From Kingdonia uniflora (Eukaryota; Streptophyta; Magnoliopsida; Ranunculales; Circaeasteraceae): DNA of 64,000 nt. Positions 44,283 to 55,059 of the stretch are shown here, in pieces. The position numbers and the translations under genes are program-made. The stretch's first letter is position 1; every line of letters starts with the position of its first letter. The stretch covers positions 1,054,001 through 1,118,000 of the forward strand of contig JACGCM010002285.1 of NCBI GenBank assembly GCA_014058105.1. The letters are read 5' to 3'. The notes beneath the pieces were generated by a model. The model saw only the letters and a list, made by a program, of their open reading frames with translations, searched no databases and had not been told where the DNA came from.

Positions 44283-47200
44283 TCAAATAGTTTTCTTATA
44301 GTAGTGATATTTTTCTTTTTTCCACGTTACTATAATAGTGATATGAAATGTGATCGAGTCCAGAGGAGCTAATAATAAAATAGCATTTAAATGTTCTTTA
44401 AAGTTTATGAGAAGCATTACCAAAAGCAGGACGAAGGATTGTAGTCGTGACTTGGTACTTTGGTCTTTGCATTCCACCTGTGCAAACCATTCAGGATCAT
44501 TCACATAGAATCTTGTTAGTCTGTGTGAGCTCTGTGGACCCAAGGGGAGTCTCTTTAAATTCGGACAAGCTTGTATCTCTAGTTCTTCCAAGGCAGGCCA
44601 ATAAAAGACTATTGAACTCTGTTGATAGAAACTGGAGAGATTTGGTAGGTGTTGTAGGTACAGAAACCTTAATCGGGGAAGCATTGTCATGATGTCTTCT
44701 TCTTGTTCTTCGTCTTGCTCTTGACACTCTTCAATTACCTCTTCCATCTTGTCACACCTACTCACATTGAGTTCTTCTAATTGCACGAGACCTTGAGCTA
44801 TTCTGATTGGCAAAAGACACTTCACGCTGTAACAATATCTGATTTCCAGCTTTCTTAAGTTGAAAAAGACTGGAGTTCGTGGCAAACTAGTAATGTTGTT
44901 TGGCACGAACTCTAGTTGGTCCTCCAAACTTATTATTTTCACCATTCTCTGGCAATCCCTTATTCTAAGCTCCTCTAATCCTTGAAGTTGTTGTGCCATG
45001 GCCATTGAGAATAGGTATCTCAAACTGCGACACATCTCAATAACAACCTCCTTCAGATTTTGGAGGCTCCCAAGTGGAATGACTCCATTCCAGATCTTTG
45101 TAATGGATAACTCAAGCAAATGTATCTCTCTCAAGCCAGACAGGATATTAGAAGCATGCCCTTCCTCAAGACCCACTGAATTGAATACCTCCTCCAGTTT
45201 ATGACATCTATGTATTCTGATTGTTTCTAAACTATGTACTCTGACCAACAACCAAAAGGGTAATACACTGACCAACCCACGACACGTATCTACATAGAGG
45301 GAAATCAACTTTTCGAGAGACCCTCTTTGAAGTGGCCCGTCGCAAATTGCCTTCAATCCACGCAAAAAAACTCAATTCTAAATACTCCAACCCAATGAAA
45401 ATGGTTTGCATGCCTATTTCCTCCACAAGCATTACATATTCCATTTTCTTGCAGGAATAGAATCGAAGGAACTTCAATCTGTTAAATCCCCTACCAAGAA
45501 GTGGAATAACATTCTTGAGATACTTACAATCTAGTAGACGAAGCTCATCAGTTATTTCAAACACCACCTTAACCCAGTCAGCAATTGTTTCTGTGTTGAT
45601 TTTAATAAACAGATTTCTCAAGTATTTAGACCCATAGTTCTTCGTGCCAATATTTATGTTGAACTTGGTCAACTGCTCCCAACAAAAAGGAATGTCCAAG
45701 GATGACCATCTAGAATGCTTTGTATCTAAGTGTAGGCTAGTCAAGCTAGTCAAGGATACTAGCTCCATTAAACTAGCTTTACTTCCGTCTTCCATTCCTT
45801 CGATTTCCCAGTCATTGAAACTATTGCTCATGTCCAACTCTTCCAAGCATGAAAAGCTTGATATCACGTTTGGTGGGATAATTTTAAGATCCAGGTTGTC
45901 TGATAAGTTTAACAACTTTAAGTTGGTCAATCCCCTGATTTCCACCGGTAAACTCCTTATGCCACTGTTTTGTATGCTAAGTATCTCTAGTTTACTCAAC
46001 TTTCCAATTAAAGATACATTCTGCAACCAATAACAGTTGTCTAAGTATAGTGTTCGGAGGTTCGTAGCGAGTGGAAGTGTCTTTGGCAGTGAGGAAATTC
46101 CAGTTCTAGTGAGATTGAGATTCATAAGCCTTTCCATATGGTCAAAGAAGCGATCTGGGATATTTTCTAATGGCTCGTTATTTGCCAGCGAGAGCGTCAA
46201 AAGTTGTGGGCATTCAGGTTGACCTGGGAGGTTACTAATTTCGTTCTTCATCAGGGACAGACGCATGCAGGCTCCAACATTTTTCATTTTTGGCCACTGA
46301 GTCATTCCCATGTTGGATTTTACAATAAATCCATTACTTTCTTCAGATCCAATGGAAATACCAACATCGCGAACAATGTCATGCATCATTACATATCCAC
46401 TGTCTGCATCCCCTCTTAACAAAAGGGACGAAGACAAAAGTTTGTCGATTACCGCGTCCAATCTACCTCGCATTTCTTCCAATGTTTCAACATCTCCAAA
46501 TATCTCCTCGCCCGTTACATATCCTAGCAAGTCATCATTGGTAATCTTGTGGTCTTCCGGAAATAAACAACAAAACAAGAAGCATAATCTGCTTTCATTT
46601 GTTTCTAAGTTATCATAGCTATACTTGATTGACGTAATAACTGGAGACATACCTTCAAAGCTAGATTTTTTGAGTTGTCGAGATGCATCAACCCATATGC
46701 CAAATTTTTTATTCTTCAAAGCCTTTCCAAGTGTAACGATTGCTAAAGGTAGACCCTTACATTCATTAACAACCTCCTTAGCAACCACGTGTAGAGCATC
46801 AGAGTCTATACATTCACCAGCATTTTGTCGAAATAATTCCCATGAGTCTTTCTCCGACAACACTTGGACTTCAATGTTTTCTTGGGTGTTCATGGAATTG
46901 CAAATATCAAGATTTCTTGTCGTGATTACCACTTTGCAGCCCTTGCGATATCTAATGATTCCCAGTTTTGCTAGTTCTACTTCCTCCCATAGATCATCTA
47001 GGATTACAAGAATCTTACTTTCTTGCTCTAGTCTCGCCCATAATCGTTCAGCTCTTGCTGTTATGCTGTTTTCTTTTAGTTCCATTCCCAACTTTTCTGC
47101 AATCTCCGTTTGAATAGCTTTTAAGTCGGGCTTTTGGGAAATGGTTGCCATCACAACCATATCAAAAGATTTGATATCTTCAACTAGTTCACGTAATTCT

Positions 47201-47757
47201 TTCATCAAGGTCGTTTTTCCAACCCCTGGCATTCCATACACCCCAACTATGAAATTCTGATCATTCTCCAAAGCCTTAATGATCTGATGTTTTGTTGAAT
47301 GCCTCGAGGCAAAAGCGTCGAAATGTTGGACAGGAATGGATGGAATAGGTGCAAGATTTGATATAGGATTATTGATCAAGTTTTCCCCTTCTTTCAAAAG
47401 CTCAACCACGAAGTCCGTCTTCCTCTTTGCTTTTTTGCCGAGACGGTAACGAGCAAAAAACCAACCCTGAAAACAAGTTGTAATCTCTACTGCACCATCG
47501 TGCAATGCAGATGTCTCAGTTCGAGTAGTTTCGACCTTGTTTAGCCATCCATCTACAACTTGACGGATTACTTCTCCTCTACTCCGAGCCAACTCGACCT
47601 TGGTTCTTACATCAGCTTCCAGACTTAATAGTTCCCTCTCAACTTTGAGTCGAAGATCATCAACATTTCTCCGGTGATGAAAAAGATACCCGAGATGACG
47701 TTTAGCTGGACGACCAGCGTAGTTGACTAATTCTACAGCAGGAACAGCAACCTCCAT
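44283..47757 (-). CDS. CC-NBS-LRR disease resistance protein (RPS2/At4g27190-like), one frameshift
   Basis: An intracellular immune receptor that senses pathogen effectors. The ATG at 47,757 gives MEVAVPAVELVNYAG, a non-TIR N-terminus with the CFQGWFFARYRLGKKAKR motif near residue 95. NB-ARC motifs in order: P-loop GMPGVGKTT (about 175-183), kinase-2 ILVILDDLWEE (249-259), RNBS-B CKVVITTRN (274-282), GLPLAI (335-340), RNBS-D CFLFCCLFPED (392-402) and MHD in YVMMHDIV (455-462). LRRs begin near 490. The first frame ends at 45,232, but the LRR frame jumps at about 45,362-45,370 in a run of seven T; with six the frame continues into 360 further residues of LRR (IHRCHKLEEVF, LEELRIRDCQRM, LEELNVSRCDKMEEVIEE). 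The total is about 1,160 residues, normal for this family. It is otherwise intact, so this is either a young pseudogene or a sequence error. Confidence 0.9.
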
Positions 47758-48267
47758 TATTTTTCCTTCTATCTTTACCTAGTTGATGAGACTAAAAAAG
47801 TTAAGAGCGAAACCAGTTCCATAATTTTAACCAAAGCATAACAACAAGAAGGGAAGATTAAAACACAAACTACACAATGGTTATTAGAAAGTTATGAAAT
47901 TGTTGTGATTCTATACATATACTTACAAGAGATTCAGAATTGTTGTGATGGAAGAGTTTTAGGCTTACCTTCTTCCAAGATTGTTGTGAACTTGTAGTAA
48001 TTTGAAGGGTTCAGGAACAAACAGTTGAAATATGTCTTTGATGAATGAGTGGACATAAGTTTCCACCCAAGTTTAACTGTTGACTTATACTAAGATCATC
48101 ATTGACTCTGCTAAAAGGCTCAGTATGTTAGGATCCTATAACACAGTAGTAGTTGGTGCCCCAGGCCTATCTGACCAAATCATCATTGCTTCGTACCCCA
48201 AAACATGAATTGCCCTGCATACTGGCGAATGGCCCTTTTATTTATTTTTAAACGAATTGTTCGTCCT
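47758..48267. other. 5' flank of the CNL gene
   Basis: Presumed leader and promoter of the CNL gene. Its purine- and pyrimidine-mixed sequence shows no assignable TATA box. A leader intron is possible: in CNL sense, an AAGGTAAGCC donor occurs near 47,970. Confidence 0.35.
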
Positions 48268-48450
48268 GGGCCGTTTGTTTTTTTGCTTCTTAGTCTTGAG
48301 TGAGTGTTTGAGTCCACTTAGAAGCGTTCACTAGCTGAGTGGATGTTGAGTAGATGTCTTGGAGTGTTTATTTTTTGTTTGAGTCTGAATGAGTGTTAAA
48401 ATAGACAAAAGACCAAAATACCATTATCAGTTTATAAGGGCCACCACCCC

Positions 48451-48662
48451 TTCATCAGCGCAACATCAACACCACATATACATAACAAACACATAGGAAA
48501 GAACATGTATATATAGCAAATATAAATACATAAAAACCCTTTCGTCAGCGCAACGTCAACACCACATATATATATAACAAACATATAGGAAAGAACATGT
48601 ATATATAGCAAACATAAATACATAGAAAATGACCTGTATATATAGCAAACACAAATACATAA
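48451..48662. repeat. 90-bp tandem duplication
   Basis: Two copies beginning TTC(A/G)TCAGCGCAAC(A/G)TC at 48,451 and 48,541, plus a partial third of TGTATATATAGCAAAC type to 48,662. Confidence 0.75.
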
Positions 48663-48766
48663 ATGCTAAAAATCAAATAATTTTAACATTGGTTTGAAGT
48701 TAATACAAATAAGACAAATATCATAATCTTAAGAGTTATTACAAATGCGCAAACAAATAATTTTAA

Positions 48767-49870
48767 TCAAGACATAAGGGCTTCAAGGAAACTAAGACAT
48801 TGCTCTGGATGAAGCCTGATAAACATCAACCTGTAAGTGTGCTCATTAGATCCTCCCAAGAACTTCAAACTCTTAAAAAATAATGTATTATCTATCTCAT
48901 ATGATATGACCATTTCCTGCAATACTTGTACAACTGCATCACTGGTGTCGTCATTGCTACCAAAAGTATGACTAGCTCCTTGGGCAGTGAATGCAGATAT
49001 CAAAGATTGGACCAACTCCATTGGTTCCAATGGTTGAACTGCCGCAGCTGATCTTTTTCGGTTTGATTGAGGCGCAGGGGTACGAAAACGAGAAATACTA
49101 CCAGGAGTAGGCTCCCTTACTGGACTGATGGGGGCATCATAAGAAGAAATGGCTTCACCATCCCAAAGATAATCAACTCCAGCGAGGGGAACTTGTGTAT
49201 CTTCAACGTTCATATCATCAGATAGAGGAACGTAGTCTGATTACTGGGTGGAGGAGGGTACACTTGCCATACCTGAAGACCATGCAAAATCCCCAGTAGC
49301 AGATAGACCCTCAAACAATTTTTCCAGCAAATCTCGATGCTGAAGAGGAGCAGTCTTATACTTCCTCGCCTCATAATTCAACTGTAAACAAGAGAGTAAA
49401 TAGATGTTTAAACATGTATAAATTGTTATATAATCAAATTGTAATGCCATTATTCACATTTACTTACCACAATGATATTTTCTCAAACTTCTTCAGGCCA
49501 ATCAAAGATGCCTAATACAGGATCATATCCATGGCCAGTCCATTTTATCAACCCTCTCCAGATATGTCATTGCCTCTTCAAGTAATCCCATTGGTTCTTC
49601 AGTTCCTTATGTTGCAAAACATGAAAATCTTGCATGTTATTCAGCTCATCTTTTACCGTCTTCCAAGCTAGAGCATTTAGAGATGTTCCAGACAGTCTAT
49701 GCAAGTCTATCTGTGCTTGACATTTTATGATAAAGTCAAGTCTGAACTGTGGATGTTGCTTGAAAAAGCCTTTTTTCTTTGGTAGTATCGGTGGTGGTAT
49801 CGACATAACTACACATTTCAAACAAATAGACAAATTAGTTAAACAGAACATATTGCAGATAATAGTTGGT
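48767..49870 (-). pseudogene. Myb/SANT-like domain protein (L10-interacting MYB type)
   Basis: Transposon-associated DNA-binding protein. Exon 1 (about 49,810 to 49,485) contains FKQHPQFRLDFIIKCQAQID, LNALAWKTVKDELNN and HKELKNQWDYLKRQ, the Myb/SANT-like (PF12776) helices. A stop and frameshift near 49,565 precede GHGYDPVLGIFDWPEEV. A donor near 49,465 (GTAAGT) and an acceptor at 49,382 (TTTACAG) fit an intron. Exon 2 reads LNYEARKYKTAPLQHRDLLE then LFEGLSATGDFAW, and after a stop at 49,241 the same frame gives MNVEDTQVPLAGVDYLWDGE to the TAA/TGA at 48,767. This tail layout is typical of the family. Confidence 0.65.
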
Positions 49871-49980
49871 GGTATTGTACAACATAAGCATAAGCAAATA
49901 ACAAATAGATGGTCAACATATTGCAGATAACAGTTAACATAAGAACATATACCACCAACTTTTATAGTCTTTAATGCCAA

Positions 49981-51980
49981 AGATCAGGTGTACAGATAGC
50001 AGATAACAGATAGTGGATAACAGTTTTGTAGATAGCAGATAACAATTAACAAATGGATGGTTCCAATAGTTGAACTTTTGTAGTCTTTATTGCAGATAAC
50101 AAATGGCAGATAACAGATAGCACTATATAACAGTTAATACAAAAAGACAATATAGCTGATCTTTGGCAATTTTAGTGGCTTCACCAACTTATGACCAAAC
50201 TGGGGTATTTAGTGGCTTTACCAACTTCGCAAACTTGGCTACATATACAAGGTTGTTATTAATGATTGTACAATTTTCCTCAGTAATGCCTCCTTTATTA
50301 TATATTGTGTAAGAGTGAGGCTTTTGTTCCTCATTGTTCTATATATATTATAATTTTACATGTATGTAAATATAGGGTACTCATATGTCATCTCATCATT
50401 ACCTTTATGCAACCAGTATTTGGATTCACGTGTCATGCACGTTAGCGCCATCCTGATCAGATTACTGAGATTTCTATCAGGTGGGATACTGGCAAATGCT
50501 TATGGGTGAAGAAAAATTATGTGATAGGATGCCCTTTGAGGTAGTGGGAGCAGCATTTGGTAGAGAAACTTCAGAATGTTTGGACGCATAGAAACGTCAC
50601 CAACAAAAATAAAACAAATAATGGAAGTACTGTAAAAAAATCAAGATTATTCTCTAAAACTTGCAGACTTGCAACACAGCAAATAATGAATACACACAAA
50701 TAAACAGGGGTGTAACAGCAAGGAAAATAACACATAGTAAAACATGCATCATGCCTGCAGAAGCATTCTTTTAAAGGGCACTAAATGATTGGATCTTCAA
50801 CTTAAAACGCATAAGGCTCGTATTTATAGGCTATATGCTTTCTATGGAACATCATCTTGTTTCCTTAGCAATGCTTAGATCTTCGATAAAACAGCATAAG
50901 GTTCATATTTGTAGGCTATATGCTTTCCTGGAAACAACATATTGCTTCCTCAGCGAACAAACACCTCATTATGGCACTATAAGAAACTATATGCAAAGTC
51001 ACCATGATGCATCCAAATGAGAGTTTCATCTAGAGTATTCAGTTTGGAGGTCATGATACTATGGAGAAGTCACCCTTCCTTCACACTAGCATTTGGCTAC
51101 ATACGTGGCAACAGACTCCATATAGAGCTTGTGATTTGCCTAGCAAGTTTGCTAGAGATAGAACTAGTGTACGTCATGGATACCCAAATTATGGTCCAAC
51201 ATGATCTAGCATAGAATAGAGAGAGGCATGCATGTGAGGACTTACCTTCTAGACTCCACCAAATGAGCGCGGTGTTCTGGATTCTTGTATGAACTTATGT
51301 CTAGCTTGCCGCAGTATAGTTGTTTGGGATGAAAAAGGCATAATATTAGGAACATACATCACTCAAAATCAGAGAGGAAAAACATATTGACATAGCAATG
51401 GGCATAGTAGTGGACAAACAGATGGGACAAACAGATTGACATATCAATGGACATAGCAGATGGACAAACGAATGGACAAACAGATGGACATAGAAGATGC
51501 ACCATATGCTATCCACTGAGCCATACACAAACAGATGGACATAGCAGCAAAACAGATGGGCATAACAGTGGTGCAAAGGCAGCAAAATAAATGGACATAA
51601 GATGAAGGAAATGAAGCATTTATATGTAGATTCCTTCTTATATAATGTATGGTTATTCTAGCAGTATAATAGGTAGATTCTTTGCTTTGTTCAACCATAA
51701 TAACTAATTAAACTGACAGATAAAATATTGAAAAAGCCAATAGTAATCCCAAGTATCTACACGTGAATGGCTACTCAGTCACCATGCCGTAAAATGAGGG
51801 ACATATACTCAAAACGCATGATGATATGATGGGTTATTATCAGGTTTGATAAAGGGTAACAACATATTTTGAAAGAGGATAGCATAACATAAACACAGTT
51901 AACCGAAAAAAAACACAGTTAAAATAAAAAGCTCATAACGAAACGAAGAAGCATTAAGGCATTAAGTAAACACACACTTC
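49981..51980. other. Gene-free region with simple repeats
   Basis: No gene recognised. It contains degenerate short repeats: AGATAGCAGATAACA-type at 49,985-50,130 and GGACAAACAGAT/GGACATAGCAGAT-type at 51,395-51,600. Open frames across the latter are products of the repeat. Confidence 0.45.
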
Positions 51981-51989
51981 CTATCTTAC

Positions 51990-52480
51990 CTAATTTAGTG
52001 CCAACAAGCACGATTGGTACTTCAGGGGCAAAGTGCTGAAGCTCAGGTATCCACTGACCTACAAATACTTACAATTCAGAACTCATAAATTGTCGAACAC
52101 AGTGGGTATATAATCCTAACAAATGCAGTCAACAAAACCAGTATCAATTAACACTAAAACCAAAAATCACAAAACCCCAAAGCTCAAAAGGGTTAAAAAT
52201 ACCACAAACACATAATATACTCAAACCCCATAAATCAAAACCCATGAAAAGCTAATAAAAATGCAAAAACTGCAAAACCCAGAAGCAAAAGCATAAAGAA
52301 ATGTAGAAAAAGTTAATGGGAGCTTAAAATATGCAAAACCTAGATGGGATTGTGTGAGATAAGAAGAGGACTTACAGTGGGAAATTTGTTGCTAGTGTAG
52401 CAGATTAGCATACAAGTCTTCCCCACAGCTCCATCTCCAACTATTACACATTTGATAAACCTTAAAGCACTTGAAGCCAT
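51990..52480 (-). pseudogene. ROP/RAC small GTPase gene fragment, internally deleted
   Basis: Exon 1 (52,480-52,376) encodes [20 protein letters not shown] followed by [15 protein letters not shown], the P-loop start of a plant ROP GTPase, and ends at a GTAAGT donor. A second exon (52,058-51,990), bounded by TTTGTAG and GTAAGA, encodes WIPELQHFAPEVPIVLVGTK, which in ROPs lies about 60 residues further on. The exons for switch I, switch II and the DTAGQ motif are absent from the 317 bp between. Direct splicing would be out of frame. The C-terminal exons and the CaaX end were not found. A GA-rich leader precedes the ATG. Confidence 0.8.
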
Positions 52481-52859
52481 TGTTGAAAGAGAGAATCAAA
52501 GTGAGAAATTAGAGAGAGAGAGAGAGAGAGTTGAACTTCTATTTTTTTTTTCTAAAACAAACCCTAATACCCTATAAACAACACTAAAACCCTAAAAAAT
52601 CCCACAAAATCAAAATCACAGACGTAATCAAACTAGTTTAGGTCGAATCATCCGTAAAAATGGTGATAAATTTGTTAAATGAGAACGATTTACCTTCAAA
52701 TCAATGAGATATTTGAGCTTCTTTGAGCTTATTGGGATCGAGGAGAGCAGTTGAGAGATTGGTGGGCTTTCGTTTGTGGAGGAGCTGTAGTTTTGTTTGG
52801 AGGAGAAGTGAGTTTTTCTTTGAAATTTTTTTATTTTTGTAAGGGTAATTTGGGTAGAC

Positions 52860-53044
52860 AAAATAGAGTCAGAGTCAGACTCAGCAGTAAGCTGGCTCAT
52901 TGGGGCTGACTCTGAGTGGCCCAAATCACTTACTCTGACTCCACTTAGCCACTGAGTAAGAGAAATACAAATGCTTCTAAGTGACCAAATCACTTACTCC
53001 ACTCAGAGTCAGACGACTGAGTGGAGTCAGCCCAAAAAACAAAC
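52860..53044. repeat. Subterminal repeats of GAGTCAG/CTGACTC type
   Basis: At least six direct and inverted copies of ACTCAGAGTCAG, GTGGAGTCAG or CACTTACTC(T/C)-type motifs within 185 bp. Relatives of GAGTCCACTTAGAAGC occur at 48,310-48,330. Such clusters are typical of transposase-binding ends. Confidence 0.55.
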
Positions 53045-53149
53045 GTTACCTGAGTCTCTTTTGTAAAATAAAAAAGAAGCAAGTAGGCATAAGAAACTAG
53101 TAAGGAACAGGTTTTAATATTACAAGAGATGAGAGTTTATTTTATGAGA

Positions 53150-54400
53150 AATTTTAAATACATCCCCTACTTACTATCTCTCTCCACTCGACTCTCCCTC
53201 TCTCTCTTTCAGTCGCTTTATACTCCCAAATTTAAATTCAAATTTTACTCTATCTCTCTCTCTCTCCCGTTGTTTCCCGCCACTCAATTTCCCACTCAGT
53301 CACTCTCTGTCAGCCTCCAACTTTGATTTTTTGTGGCTCTGGTTAAGGTACGAAGCTTTCTCAGTGTCTCTCATTATTTTCATTACCATGTCAAAAATAT
53401 ATTTCGTGAACCGAATGGAATTGTGCTATGAAGGTAACATGGTTCTTGATCTTGCTTGAATAACAGGTGGTCATTGGACGGCATCCGAACATCTACCAAT
53501 ATCTACTCCAGAAATTGACAAAAAGGAAACTATGTGTAGAATTCAACAAAAATAAAATTTATTGTCTAATTCAAATTTTTAACAATTCGACAATTTGTCG
53601 AATTGTTAGAGGATTCGATAATAAATTGTCAAATTGTTAGAGGATTCGATAATAAATTATCGAATAGTTAGAGGATTCGACAATAAATTATTGAATTGTT
53701 AGAGGTGTCGACAATAAATTGTTGAATTGTTAAAGGATTCGACAATAAATTATTGAATAGTTAGAGGATTCGACAATAAATTATCAAATTGTTAGAGGAT
53801 TCGATAAGAAATTGCCAAATTCTAACCAATCGACAATAAATTGTCGAATAGTTAAAGGATTTGACAATAAATTGTTGAATTATTAGAGGATTCGACAAGA
53901 AATTGTTGAATTCTAACTATTCGACAATTTATGACGGAGGTTTCAACTTACATCTTCAAGCTTGTAACTGAGGCGAAATCTTATACTTGATTATGACGGA
54001 TAGGTTCTGTTGTTTGGGATAAAATTCACAAAGAGACTGAGTTGACAGAGAGAGTAAGTTGTTGAGCTCAGTGGAGACTGAGACACGATGAGTGAGTTTG
54101 AGATTAAGCGAGAGAGAGAGAGAGAGAGAGCAACGAGTTGTCGGAGCGGTGCAAGCGAGAGAGAGAGTTGAGTGACAGAGTTGAGAGAGAGAGAAAGAGT
54201 GTCGAGTGGAGAGACAGTTGAGTGACAGAGTTGAGAGAGAGAGTCGAGTGGAGAGAGAAAGTTTTTTTTTTAGTCGCCAAATAGAGAGTTAAGTGGGAGA
54301 GAGAGTGAGCTGAGTGGGACAGAGAGGGTTGTCGAGTTGGCAAAATGAGAGGCTACGAGAGAGTGTAGCGAAGAGTGTAGCGGGGAGAGAGTGTAGGCGA
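53150..54400. mobile_element. Inverted-repeat (foldback-like) element, GA/CT-rich arms
   Basis: The left arm (about 53,165-53,325) is CT-rich with CCACTCGACTCTC and CACTCAGTCACTCTCTGTCAG. The right arm (about 54,105-54,395) is GA-rich with the reverse: GAGTCGAGTGGAG, and TTGAGTGACAGAG in three copies. The arms would fold back on each other around a hairpin minisatellite. No coding capacity, no clear target duplication. Confidence 0.45.
53583..53932. repeat. Hairpin minisatellite, about 34-bp units
   Basis: About ten head-to-tail copies of ATTCGACAATAAATTGTCGAAT followed by TGTTAGAGG. Each unit holds an inverted repeat, TTCGACAAT...ATTGTCGAA, so every unit can form a short hairpin. Units vary by single substitutions. 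Confidence 0.85.
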
Positions 54401-54420
54401 ATCCTCCCCCCTTATACTTA

Positions 54421-54735
54421 TACTTAAGAAACTTACCTCACCCCGCTTTCATTTTGTTTAGATTAATGAGCTCACCCCATCTCTTTAAGAAATACCAAAT
54501 TAAGATGCGAAAAAAGTTAAGTAGGTAGCTCACCCCACTCCCACGTATTTTAGCTTCCCCTTCCGTTCTGAGGTTTTGAATCATCAAGCATATCTCTCTT
54601 TATCATTTTTACTCGGTCCAAATTCAGGATATTTAGGGGTAAAAGACACGCCTTCTATTCTAGTGTATGCATCTTTTAAAATCTATGAAAATGAGTATTT
54701 GCTTTGATGAGTGTATGAATATTTTTGTTATTAAC
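54421..54735. other. Gene-free spacer
   Basis: It has a repeated GCTCACCCCA(C/T) phrase (54,463-54,478 and 54,527-54,537) but nothing else recognised. Confidence 0.4.
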
Positions 54736-54742
54736 GATCATG

Positions 54743-54874
54743 ACCATTAGACTCTTGGCCCAGTAGTGGTTGTACCTCTCCACCTAGAGAGGTCGTGGGT
54801 TCGAAACCTCATGGGGTTGGAAACTCAGGGTTACGGATCCCTATATAAAACGGGCTTGCCTTGCAAAAAAAAAT
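54743..54874 (+). mobile_element. tRNA-derived SINE
   Basis: A 130-bp element with pol III promoter boxes: A box TGGCCCAGTAGTGG at 54,756-54,769 and B box GGTTCGAAACC at 54,798-54,808. It ends GGGCTTGCCTTGC plus nine A. Flanked by A(C/T)GATCATG at 54,734-54,742 and 54,873-54,881, a target duplication with one mismatch. The structure is that of plant SINEs. Confidence 0.8.
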
Positions 54875-55059
54875 GATCATGGAGTTGCGTATACGCGATG
54901 CATTAATACATCTCTTGATGTAATTTTGAGGTTAAAAAACTAGCTTTTACATGAGCTTTTATGTGTTATCATTTTGGGGGCATATTTGTCTTTACTTATA
55001 AAGAATTGTCATGCAACATAAAACTAATTGGGTGGGATGTGAGCTTATAGAGTTTGTGG

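Larger units (their letters stand above)
48268..53044. mobile_element. Putative Harbinger-like segment with Myb/SANT ORF
   Basis: The left edge reads GGGCCGTTTGTTTTTTTGC; the right edge read in reverse has ACGTTTGTTTTTTGGG. Both edges are followed inward by repeated GAGTCAG/GTGGAGT and CACTTAGAAGC motifs. Inside lie a minus-strand Myb/SANT-like ORF, typical of the accessory gene of PIF/Harbinger elements, and a ROP gene fragment. No transposase was found and flanking duplications do not match (CCT versus TTA), so the boundaries are tentative. Confidence 0.4.

Noticed and set aside
44447..47113. Several plus-strand open frames under the CNL gene
   Set aside because: They are complements of LRR and NB-ARC codons; the minus strand explains the whole region.
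51346..51698. Cys/His-rich open frames (minus)
   Set aside because: The apparent CHLF/CPICL repeats arise from the GGACATAGCAGAT-type DNA repeat and not from a zinc-finger gene.
53129..54343. Leu/Ser-rich open frames in the CT/GA arms
   Set aside because: Products of CT/GA simple repeats; the two strands give the same low-complexity peptide type.
54743..54874. Functional tRNA gene
   Set aside because: It has pol III boxes but no cloverleaf closing, plus an A-tail and target duplication, which identify a SINE.
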